41,175 bases of DNA from Acidimicrobiales bacterium (lineage in GTDB: Bacteria; Actinomycetota; Acidimicrobiia; Acidimicrobiales; JACCXE01), in NCBI GenBank assembly GCA_035546775.1, contig DASZWD010000037.1:1-41175 (forward strand). Direction: 5' to 3'. A model generated the notes under the pieces. It saw only the letters and a program-made list of their open reading frames with translations, was not told the DNA's origin and ran no database searches. Below are positions 32,662 to 39,472 of the stretch, one piece after another. Both the position numbers and the translations under genes were made by a program. How positions within the stretch are numbered: position 1 is the first letter of the stretch; each line of letters begins with the position of its first letter.

Positions 32662-33869
32662 AGCGCTTACGGCTCGGCCGCGGCGTCGGCGTCCTCGACG
32701 ACGCTGAGCTGGCGGCGGTCACCGCCGTCCTCACGGGCCGCAAGCTGTTCCGCTACGACGTCGGCCGCGACGCCAGTACCGTCGCCGCCTTCGAGGACGC
32801 GCTGGCGGCGCGTCTCGGCGTGCGCCACGCCGTCGCGGTGTCGAGCGGCACCGCCGCGCTGCGCACCGCCCTGGCGGCGCTCGGTGTCGGCTGCGGCGAC
32901 GAAGTGATCGTGCCCGCCTTCACGTTCATCGCGACGGTGAACGCGGTGGTGACGATGGGGGCGGTGCCCGTGTTCTGCGAGATCGACGACACGCTCACCA
33001 TGGACGCGCGCGACCTGGCGACCAAGATCACGCCGCGCACCACCGCGATCGTGCCCGTGCACCTCGAGAACGTCGCGGCGGACATGGACGCGATCCTGGC
33101 GGTCACCGGCGGCATCCCGGTGCTCGAAGATGCCGCGCAGGCCCTCGGTGCCACCTATCACGGCCGACCGGTCGGCTCGCTCGGCACGGTCGGCGCGTTC
33201 TCGCTCCAGGTGCAGAAGAACATCACCTCGGGCGAGGGCGGCGCCGTCGTCACGGACGACGCCACCATCGGTGTGCGCGCCGCCCGCTACCAGGACCAGG
33301 GCGGCCAGTTCGTCACGCAGTACGGCAACACGCGCGGCGGCGAACTCGGCGCCGCGTTCGTCGGCGAGAACCTGCGCATGACCGAGATCGCTGGCGCCGT
33401 CGCCGGGGTGCAGCTGGCCAAGCTCGACGGGATCGTCACACGCCTGCGGGCCAACGCCGCCGCCATCGAGAACGCCGTCGGCACGATCGACGGGTTGGCG
33501 CCGCGGCGCCGTCCCGATCCGGCCGGCGCGGTCGGCTCGAGCCTGTCGTGGTTCGCGCCGACGTGCGACCTGGCGCGCGAGTTCGTGCGTGCCCTGCAGT
33601 CCGAAGGTGTGCCGAGCGCCCAGATGTACGACGGCCAGCCGGTGTACACCGCGCCGGCGATCCTCGAGCGCCGAACCGCCAGCGGCAAGGGCGGGCCGTG
33701 GAACTGCACCGAGCACCCGACCGACGTCACCTACGCCCTCGGCCTGTGTCCGCAGACCGAAGACCTGGCGGCGCGTTCGATCACCGTGGGCATCGGGCCG
33801 GCGTTCGACGCCGAAGACTGCGAGTACGTCGCCGCCGCCATCACGACGGTGGCGGCGAAGCTGCTCTAG
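32658..33869 (+). CDS. DegT/DnrJ/EryC1/StrS-family PLP aminotransferase
   Basis: A 403-residue sugar aminotransferase-like protein. It shows VAVSSGTAALRTALAALGVGCGDEVIVPAFTFIATVNAV, VLEDAAQALGATYHG with the PLP Asp, and SLQVQKNITSGEGG with Lys187 as the Schiff-base residue. Members transaminate keto-sugars to amino sugars, using glutamate or glutamine. Coupling to two ROK genes (GTGA overlap) suggests amino-sugar metabolism; the ROK kanosamine kinase RifN and DegT-type NtdA are precedents for each family acting on 3-amino-sugars, but identity here is a guess. GTG 32658 is chosen for the coupling and domain start. The stop overlaps the convergent dioxygenase by 4 nt. Confidence 0.88.
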   Translation: MKRLRLGRGVGVLDDAELAAVTAVLTGRKLFRYDVGRDASTVAAFEDALAARLGVRHAVAVSSGTAALRTALAALGVGCGDEVIVPAFTFIATVNAVVTMGAVPVFCEIDDTLTMDARDLATKITPRTTAIVPVHLENVAADMDAILAVTGGIPVLEDAAQALGATYHGRPVGSLGTVGAFSLQVQKNITSGEGGAVVTDDATIGVRAARYQDQGGQFVTQYGNTRGGELGAAFVGENLRMTEIAGAVAGVQLAKLDGIVTRLRANAAAIENAVGTIDGLAPRRRPDPAGAVGSSLSWFAPTCDLAREFVRALQSEGVPSAQMYDGQPVYTAPAILERRTASGKGGPWNCTEHPTDVTYALGLCPQTEDLAARSITVGIGPAFDAEDCEYVAAAITTVAAKLL

Positions 33870-34660
33870 CGGTTCGAGAGCTTCTCGACGAACGCCCGCG
33901 TCGTCGTGCGTGACTGCGGTTGGCCCGCCTGCTGGTAGGTGTAGAGCAGGGCGCGCCGGTCGCGGTCCGACGTGTTGGCCGCCGAGCGGTGCACGAGATA
34001 TGGGCCGAAGAAGATGGCGTCGCCGGCCCGCACCTCCACGTGGATCATGCCGCTGGTGTCGAAGGTTTCCGGGTCGATCTCGTTGCGTTCGAAGTCGGTG
34101 CCACCGACCTTGCCGGGCACGTGGCCGAGCTTGTGCGAGCCTGGGATGACTTCGAGGCAGGCGTTCTCGCGGTCGGCGTCGTCGAGGGCGAGCCACACCG
34201 TGACCTTGTCGTCCGGGTTCGGCTGGTCGAGCCAGTACGGGTAGTCCTGGTGCAGCGCGTACTTGCCGCCCCTGCGTGCCCGCTTGTAGTTGAGCTTCTC
34301 GGTGAACAGGTTGACGTCGTCGGGCGCGTGGCCGAGCAACTCGGCGCAGGGGATGGTGAAGCGGTCGTCGAGCTCGTACTTCATGAACGTCGGGTGCAGA
34401 TCGGCGAAGGGTTCGAGCCCCTGCACGACGGGCTCGTCCCCCGGCTCCCACTTGACGAAGATGCCGGTGAGCGCGTCGGGTTGGAACACGTAGTCGGTCG
34501 ACACGACGAACTTGTGGCCCTGCGCATTGGCCGACACCGAGGCGCACAGCTCTTCGGTCGCGACGCGCAGCTCTTCGATCACGTCGGGCGGGAACAGCTG
34601 CTCGCGCACGATGAAGCCGTCGCGCTCCCAGCCGGCGCGCTCGTCGTCAGTCAGATGCAA
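33866..34660 (-). CDS. Phytanoyl-CoA dioxygenase (PhyH) family protein, copy 1
   Basis: A 264-residue Fe(II)/2-oxoglutarate-dependent oxygenase of the PhyH family. The N-terminal ERDGFIVREQLFP is typical. Iron ligands are His137 and Asp139 in LHQDYPYW and the distal His224 in YLVHRSAANTS, with the 2-oxoglutarate Arg in DRDRRALLYTY. LEVIPGSHKLG is the usual strand before the distal His. Members hydroxylate aliphatic carbons in lipids, amino acids and secondary metabolites; the substrate is unknown. Its start overlaps copy 2 by 14 nt, so the two are one transcript. Confidence 0.9.
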   Translation of the reverse strand: MHLTDDERAGWERDGFIVREQLFPPDVIEELRVATEELCASVSANAQGHKFVVSTDYVFQPDALTGIFVKWEPGDEPVVQGLEPFADLHPTFMKYELDDRFTIPCAELLGHAPDDVNLFTEKLNYKRARRGGKYALHQDYPYWLDQPNPDDKVTVWLALDDADRENACLEVIPGSHKLGHVPGKVGGTDFERNEIDPETFDTSGMIHVEVRAGDAIFFGPYLVHRSAANTSDRDRRALLYTYQQAGQPQSRTTTRAFVEKLSNR

Positions 34661-35528
34661 GCGGCACCGCCCCGGAGTTGGCGACCACCGACGTGACTTC
34701 GAAGCCGACCGCCGGCCGCGGCGGGATTGGCGCGTCGGCGGGACGGGGCCAGGCGATCGGCGTGGCGTCGCTGTCGATCTTGTGGCCGACTTCGATGCCG
34801 CCGCGGTCGACGGAGAAGTGCGGGAACGGGTAGCCGCGCGTCGAGCCGTCGGGGAAGAAGATGATCGTGTGCACGGCGCGGTCGACGTCGGTCGTGTTGG
34901 CGCCGGCGAGGTGGACCGTCAGGCCATGGTGAAACGCAACTGATCCCGGCGCCACTTCGACGAACACGGGCTCGATGGCGCGGAACTCGGGTTCCTCGAG
35001 GATCTTTTCCGGCTCGCCGAAGAAGATGTTGACGAACTTGCGCTTGCCGATGGCGTGGCTGCCCGGGAGATAGCCGAGGGCGCCGTTGGCGAGGGTCGAC
35101 TGCACGAACGGGATCCACGCCGTGATCGAGTTCGTCTCCTTGATCGGCCAGTACGGATGGTCCTGGTGGGCGTCGGTCTCGCGGCCGTGCGCCTCCTTGA
35201 ACAGCGCCTGGTCGTGCCACACGCGGCAGGCGTCGACCTCCATCAGCTCCGCGGCGGTCTGGCACACCCGCGGGTGGAACGTGAGCGGCGCGACGTCGGG
35301 GCGGTCCTCCCACAGGTTCATGCACTGCAAGAACGACTGCTGGTAGTTGCTGCGCTCCTCGAGCGGGACGGTGTGGTCCTTCGTGCGCCATTTCACGCCG
35401 GCGGTCACCGCCGCGCCGAAGCGCTCGACCTCGTCGGGCGTCAGGAGGTCGGGGATGACGATGAAGCCGTCGCGGCGATACTGCGCCAGCTGCTCGTCGG
35501 AGACGACGCGGGTGGTAATGGTGTCCAT
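34647..35528 (-). CDS. Phytanoyl-CoA dioxygenase (PhyH) family protein, copy 2
   Basis: A 293-residue PhyH-family oxygenase. It starts YRRDGFIVIPDLLTPDEVERF; iron ligands are His121 and Asp123 in DAHQDHPYW and distal His206 in LTVHLAGANTT, with LGYLPGSHAIG before it and an Arg in DRAVHTIIFF. It is clearly related to copy 1 but diverged, with a longer C-terminal tail (PRPADAPIPPRPAVGFE). Upstream lies a 41-bp divergent region shared with the adenylate cyclase and carrying a TetR-like operator, so transcription of both is probably controlled together. Confidence 0.9.
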   Translation of the reverse strand: MDTITTRVVSDEQLAQYRRDGFIVIPDLLTPDEVERFGAAVTAGVKWRTKDHTVPLEERSNYQQSFLQCMNLWEDRPDVAPLTFHPRVCQTAAELMEVDACRVWHDQALFKEAHGRETDAHQDHPYWPIKETNSITAWIPFVQSTLANGALGYLPGSHAIGKRKFVNIFFGEPEKILEEPEFRAIEPVFVEVAPGSVAFHHGLTVHLAGANTTDVDRAVHTIIFFPDGSTRGYPFPHFSVDRGGIEVGHKIDSDATPIAWPRPADAPIPPRPAVGFEVTSVVANSGAVPLASD

Positions 35529-35529
35529 C

Positions 35530-35556
35530 GGTATCCAGATACTAACGGAATCTGGA
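35530..35556. promoter_or_regulatory. Probable TetR operator between PhyH copy 2 and the cyclase
   Basis: GATACTAACGGAATC (35538-35552) matches GATACCGTCGGTATC at 37858-37872 in 11 of 15 positions, including both outer half-sites. An extra half-site GGTATC lies at 35530-35535, and a wider inverted repeat TCCAGAT/ATCTGGA spans 35534-35556. On the minus strand the site overlaps TAGTAT, a candidate -10 for the PhyH gene. Confidence 0.55.
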
Positions 35557-35569
35557 CGATGATGCCCGT

Positions 35570-37288
35570 GTGCTGTGGCGCCGGGCGGTGATGTTCACTG
35601 GTATCGCCGTCGTCGCGGTCGTGCTCGCAGCGATGCAGGCAACCCAGTACGGCTGGCGCGCCGCGGCGGTCCTCCAAATCCCGGGTGTCGTCATGGGGTT
35701 CGTGGCCGTGGTGTTCTACGACCGCTACCGCGATCGCAACGTCGCGGCGCTCTTCGCTGCCGCGAGCTTCAGCTGGCTCATGGGTGCGCTTGGCCTCCAG
35801 AACCGTCATCCGCTGCTGCGCGACATCCTGCTCATGGCCCAGGACGTGCCCTACGCCTTTCTCGCGCACCTCGTCGTCGCGGTGCCCGGTGGCCGGTTGC
35901 GCACGCGCAACGCCAAGTGGCTGGTCAGGGCAGCGTACGCCGGTTCGTTCGTGATCGCGCCGCTGCAGATCCTGCTTGCTCCGCCGTGCGCCGACTGCAC
36001 TGTGCAGTTCGTGCTGCACGTCGACTCGCCCCTGCTGCGCGGTCTCGTGTACCCGAGCGCTTTCGTCCTTCCACTCACGTACGGCACGGGTATCGCCGTC
36101 TACCAGTTCGCCCGATTTCGTCGCGCTACGACGGCTGGACGTCGACTGCTCGGTCCGGTGGCCATCGCCTCTGGTCTGGCAGCGTTGGTCTTCGGGTTGA
36201 GCGGGTTGTTCGTGTACGACAACTACGTTCCAACGCTTCGGTTCACGCCACGGCACTGGATCGAAGACCTCATGACGGTTGTATTCATGACGGCGATGAC
36301 GCTGGCGGCGTTGAGCTTTCTCGTCGGTATGCAACGAGCCAACCGCGGGGCGCGCCGGGTGGGCGCGATTATGCCGGACCTGTTCCTCGCGGCCGAGTCG
36401 GATCTTGGCGGTCTCGTCGGCGACGCCATCGGCGATCCGACACTGACGCTCGACCTCGACCCGGCGCAGTCACTGCCGGCGACGAGCGGGCGGGCCGTGA
36501 CCAACGTCGAGGTCGACGGACGAGTGGTCGCCCGGATGAATCACGACGCGGCGCTGCTCGACCAGCGGGCGTTGCTCGATGCGGCGCGGAATGCCCTTGC
36601 CGCGTTGTTCGGCGAACGCCTGCGCACGGGAGACGCCGAGTTGGCGCGCCAGGTGCGCGAGCTGCGCCACGCGTTCGCGTCGTATGTCGATCCGTCGCTG
36701 GCCGACGAGATCGCGGAAGGGCGCCACGCGGCCGACAGCGCCGAGGCCGACGTGACGCTGCTGTTCCTCGACGTGCGCGGCTTCACCGCGTATTCGGACG
36801 GGCGCGACCCCGGTGAGGTGGTGGCGCGCCTGAACGCGCTATGGGACCGCGTCGTCCCAGTGATCACCAACCACCACGGAAGGGCGAACAAGTTCGTGGG
36901 CGACGGACTGCTCGCGGTGTTCGGTCTCGACGACCCGGCACGCAACCACGCCGATGACGGAGTCGCCGCGGCGCGGGAGTTGGTGCAGCTGCTGGCGACA
37001 GGCGAGAGCTCGTTGTCCTTCGGCATCGGGCTCAACACCGGTCTCGTGATTGTCGGCGCCGTCGGCGGTGGCGGACGCCTCGACTTCACGGTGATCGGTG
37101 ACGCGGTGAATACGGCGTCGCGCGTGGAAGCCGTCACCCGCGAAACCGGTGACGCCGTCCTGCTGTCCGACGCCACACGTGCGCGCTTGACGCGCGCTGA
37201 GGGCTTGTTGCAGCGCGGTCTGTTCGAGTTGAAGGGGAAAGCCGAGCCGGTGAGGCTCTACACCTTGAGCGCGGCGAGCAGTTCGTAG
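35570..37288 (+). CDS. Membrane-bound class III adenylate cyclase
   Basis: A 572-residue protein. About seven hydrophobic helices fill residues 1-260, followed by a ~110-residue linker and a class III nucleotidyl cyclase domain from about 390. Metal ligands are Asp401 in LFLDVRGFTAYSD and Asp445 in FVGDGLLAVFG. Lys441 (NKFVGDG) and Asp in DFTVIGDAVNTASRVE match adenylate rather than guanylate specificity, and Asn/Arg in VNTASR stabilise the transition state. It should make cAMP in response to a membrane or ligand signal. Start GTG 35570; ATG 35591 is possible. It is divergent from PhyH copy 2 and overlaps the convergent TetR by 31 nt. Confidence 0.9.
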   Translation: MLWRRAVMFTGIAVVAVVLAAMQATQYGWRAAAVLQIPGVVMGFVAVVFYDRYRDRNVAALFAAASFSWLMGALGLQNRHPLLRDILLMAQDVPYAFLAHLVVAVPGGRLRTRNAKWLVRAAYAGSFVIAPLQILLAPPCADCTVQFVLHVDSPLLRGLVYPSAFVLPLTYGTGIAVYQFARFRRATTAGRRLLGPVAIASGLAALVFGLSGLFVYDNYVPTLRFTPRHWIEDLMTVVFMTAMTLAALSFLVGMQRANRGARRVGAIMPDLFLAAESDLGGLVGDAIGDPTLTLDLDPAQSLPATSGRAVTNVEVDGRVVARMNHDAALLDQRALLDAARNALAALFGERLRTGDAELARQVRELRHAFASYVDPSLADEIAEGRHAADSAEADVTLLFLDVRGFTAYSDGRDPGEVVARLNALWDRVVPVITNHHGRANKFVGDGLLAVFGLDDPARNHADDGVAAARELVQLLATGESSLSFGIGLNTGLVIVGAVGGGGRLDFTVIGDAVNTASRVEAVTRETGDAVLLSDATRARLTRAEGLLQRGLFELKGKAEPVRLYTLSAASSS

Positions 37289-37845
37289 GCGCGTTCGAAA
37301 AGGTCGGCGTCCGTCGCCTCGTTGAAGCCGCTGTGCATCAGCAGCCCGACGTAGAGCGACTGGGCGATGAAGCCGAGTTCACGAGCGTCGACGTCGGGCA
37401 GGTCGAGCTCGCGGCGCAGGCGCTCGCCGAGTTGCTCGAAGAACTCGTCGTTGTGGTTCGCCACCCACTTGCGGGTGCGGTCGCTGCGCAGGGCGACGGC
37501 GTTCATCTCGAGGAAGAGCGCCAAGTGGCGCCGGCTCGGGATCTGCGACACGGCGTAGCGACCAAAGGCCCGCGCCCGCTCAGCGCGCGTGTCGCCCTCG
37601 AGGCCCTCGACCTCGTGGGGGCCGGTCCACTCGGGGTCGGGCTCCTGGAGCAGCGCCAGAAACAGCTCTTCCTTGCTCTCGAAGTTCGAATACACCGCGC
37701 CCTTGGTGAGGGCGGCCTCTTCGGCGATGTTGGCCAGCGACGTCTGCGTGTAGCCGTTGCGCAGGAACAGCCGATTGGCGGCGCGCAGCAACTCCTGGCG
37801 CGTCTTGGCCTTGCTCTCTTCGCGGGTCAGCCGCTTGCGCGCCAT
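37258..37845 (-). CDS. TetR-family transcriptional regulator, proposed controller of the PhyH genes
   Basis: A 195-residue regulator with a clear helix-turn-helix at about 14-62 (TRQELLRAANRLFLRNGYTQTSLANIAEEAALTKGAVYSNFESKEELFLALL) and a divergent ligand domain. Its 3' end overlaps the cyclase by 31 nt in the convergent direction. A palindrome GATACCGACGGTATC (minus strand) lies 12 bp upstream of its ATG, followed by TAACAT exactly 6 nt before the ATG, so a leaderless, autoregulated promoter is likely. The same operator type occurs at 35538, which suggests a local regulon. Confidence 0.9.
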   Translation of the reverse strand: MARKRLTREESKAKTRQELLRAANRLFLRNGYTQTSLANIAEEAALTKGAVYSNFESKEELFLALLQEPDPEWTGPHEVEGLEGDTRAERARAFGRYAVSQIPSRRHLALFLEMNAVALRSDRTRKWVANHNDEFFEQLGERLRRELDLPDVDARELGFIAQSLYVGLLMHSGFNEATDADLFERAYELLAALKV

Positions 37846-37851
37846 CCGGCA

Positions 37852-37872
37852 ATGTTAGATACCGTCGGTATC
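37852..37872. promoter_or_regulatory. TetR operator and -10 in the TetR/PhyH divergent region
   Basis: GATACC-GTC-GGTATC (37858-37872) is a perfect 6-bp inverted repeat with a 3-bp spacer, typical of TetR sites. It abuts ATGTTA (37852-37857), which reads TAACAT on the minus strand, 6 nt before the TetR ATG. Only 28 bp separate the two divergent start codons, so binding would block both. Confidence 0.7.
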
Positions 37873-37873
37873 G

Positions 37874-38662
37874 ATGTCGTACCCCGAGCCCGACGCCGAC
37901 GCCATCGCGTTCTTTCAGCAGCACGGCTATCTCGTCGTGCGCGACGCCGTCCCGCAGGCCGACCTCGACGAACTCGAAGCCCGCATGGACACCATCGTCG
38001 AGGATCCGACGAAGATGAAGGCATTCGACTGGGCGTGGAGCGCGGACGAGTCACGGGAGGACCGATCGTTCAAGATCATCCAGGCCATCCCCGAACGCGC
38101 GTGGCCCGAGATCGACCGGGCGCGATTTCGCGCCTGGGCCGTCGAGTTCGGCTCCGCATTGCTCGGCAAGCGTGTTGAGTTCTGGTACGGCCAGTTCCTC
38201 GCCAAGCCGCCGGGGCGCAGCGTGCCGACGTACTGGCATCAGGACGAGGGCTACTGGGGCCGCAACCTCGACGACAAGGGGATCACCTGCTGGTTCCCGC
38301 TCCAGGACGTCGACGAGCGCAACGGCTGCATGCACTTCGTCGACGGCGGCCACCGCGACGGCGTGCTCGAGCACACGCTCGTCGAAGGGGTGCAGAGCGA
38401 CCTGCTCACGTGCCAGCACCAGGTCGACGCGGCGCGGGCGGTGGCGTGCCCGATCCGTCGCGGCGACGTCACGTTCCATCACAGCGCCACACCGCACATG
38501 ACGACGGCCAACACCGGTACGAGCTACCGCAAGGCGCTCACCCAGCACATGCAGACGCCCGACGCCGGCGGCGAGGGCGACCACTACCCGTGGAAGATCT
38601 GGGTCGACCAGCGCGACGGCCAGTCATACGTCCCCGAAGACTTCGGCCAAGTTCGCCGTTAG
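37874..38662 (+). CDS. Phytanoyl-CoA dioxygenase (PhyH) family protein, copy 3
   Basis: A 262-residue PhyH-family oxygenase. It begins FFQQHGYLVVRDAVPQADLDELEARMD; iron ligands are His122 and Asp124 in YWHQDEGYW and distal His208 in SATPHMTTANTG, with Arg in YRKALTQHM for 2-oxoglutarate. GCMHFVDGGHRDG replaces the PGSH strand. It differs from copies 1 and 2 by the HQDE motif and by the C-terminal WVDQRDGQSYVPEDFGQ. It shares a 28-bp divergent promoter with the TetR gene. Substrate unknown; regulation by that TetR is likely. Confidence 0.9.
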   Translation: MSYPEPDADAIAFFQQHGYLVVRDAVPQADLDELEARMDTIVEDPTKMKAFDWAWSADESREDRSFKIIQAIPERAWPEIDRARFRAWAVEFGSALLGKRVEFWYGQFLAKPPGRSVPTYWHQDEGYWGRNLDDKGITCWFPLQDVDERNGCMHFVDGGHRDGVLEHTLVEGVQSDLLTCQHQVDAARAVACPIRRGDVTFHHSATPHMTTANTGTSYRKALTQHMQTPDAGGEGDHYPWKIWVDQRDGQSYVPEDFGQVRR

Positions 38663-38690
38663 GCACGGAGCCGGCCCGCCGGTGAAAAGC

Positions 38691-38724
38691 AAGAAGGGAC
38701 GCCCAGAGGTAAGCGTCCCTTCTT
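38691..38724. terminator. Intrinsic terminator hairpin
   Basis: AAGAAGGGACGC (38691-38702) pairs perfectly with GCGTCCCTTCTT (38713-38724) around a 10-nt loop. On the minus strand GCTTTTCAC follows, giving a short U-run, so it can work in both directions. It lies 28 bp after the PhyH copy 3 stop. Confidence 0.78.
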
Positions 38725-38829
38725 GAAGTACTTGCTTGGGGTTGCCTCGCCGAATGCCGTCGACGAGGTGCTACCCGCCAGTCTGCGCGACCCGCGCGCA
38801 CGGCACTATCCCTCGATCGGGGGTTTCGC

Positions 38830-38851
38830 CTGTCCCCCGAATGGGGGACAG
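38830..38851. terminator. Terminator directly after the response-regulator stop
   Basis: CTGTCCCCC (38830-38838) and GGGGGACAG (38843-38851) form a perfect 9-bp stem with a GAAT loop, abutting the minus-strand TAG at 38854-38852. Between it and the terminator at 38724 (38725-38829) I see no gene. Confidence 0.75.
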
Positions 38852-39472
38852 CTAGAGGAGCCGCAAGTCCTTGGCGCGGGCGACCGCGGCGGCGCGATCG
38901 CTGACGCCGAGTTTGGCGTACACGCGGTCGAGGTGGGTCTTGACCGTGCTCGTCGCCACGAACAGCGCCGCGCCGATGTCGGGGTTGGACTTGCCCTGCG
39001 CGACCAGGCGCAGCACCTCCAGCTCGCGCGCCGAGAGCGCGTCGACCGGAGACGGGTCGCGCAAACGTGCCGCCACCGCCGCCGCCGACCGCGCGTCGAG
39101 TACCACCTTGCCGGCGGCCGCGTCCCGCACGTGCGTGGCGAGGTCGTCGGCGTCGGTCTCTTTCGACAGGAACCCCGCCGCGCCGCGTTCGAGCGCCGTC
39201 GTCACCGCCGCGGGGTCGTCCGTGGCGGACAGCAACAGCACGTGCGCCGCCGGCGCGACGGCGCGGAGTTCGGTCAGCGCGTCGAGGACCGAGCCGTCAC
39301 CCATGGTCACGTCGGCGACGATGACGTCGGGCGCGAGTGTGGCGGCGACGGCGAGCAACTCTTGGCAGGACGCGGCGCGTCCGACCACTTCGATGTCGCC
39401 TTCGACCGACAGGCGCGCCACGACGCCCGTCAGCATCAGCGGATGGTCGTCGGCGACGATTACGCGCAGCAC
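38852..39472 (-). CDS. NarL/LuxR-family response regulator
   Basis: A 206-residue response regulator. The receiver domain (1-120) has the acidic pair Asp8/Asp9, phospho-acceptor Asp54 in VIVADVTM, a conserved Ser/Thr in LLLSATD and Lys in FLSKETD. A LuxR-type helix-turn-helix follows at about 145-200 (LSARELEVLRLVAQGKSNPDIGAALFVATSTVKTHLDRVYAKLG). Phosphorylation should promote dimerisation and DNA binding. The start overlaps the upstream histidine kinase by 13 nt, so they are a cognate pair. A tight terminator follows the stop. Confidence 0.94.
   Translation of the reverse strand: MLRVIVADDHPLMLTGVVARLSVEGDIEVVGRAASCQELLAVAATLAPDVIVADVTMGDGSVLDALTELRAVAPAAHVLLLSATDDPAAVTTALERGAAGFLSKETDADDLATHVRDAAAGKVVLDARSAAAVAARLRDPSPVDALSARELEVLRLVAQGKSNPDIGAALFVATSTVKTHLDRVYAKLGVSDRAAAVARAKDLRLL

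Noticed and set aside
38725-38829. Possible tRNA or small RNA in the gap before the response regulator
   Set aside because: No cloverleaf, anticodon arm or T-loop consensus could be built; only terminator hairpins are supported.
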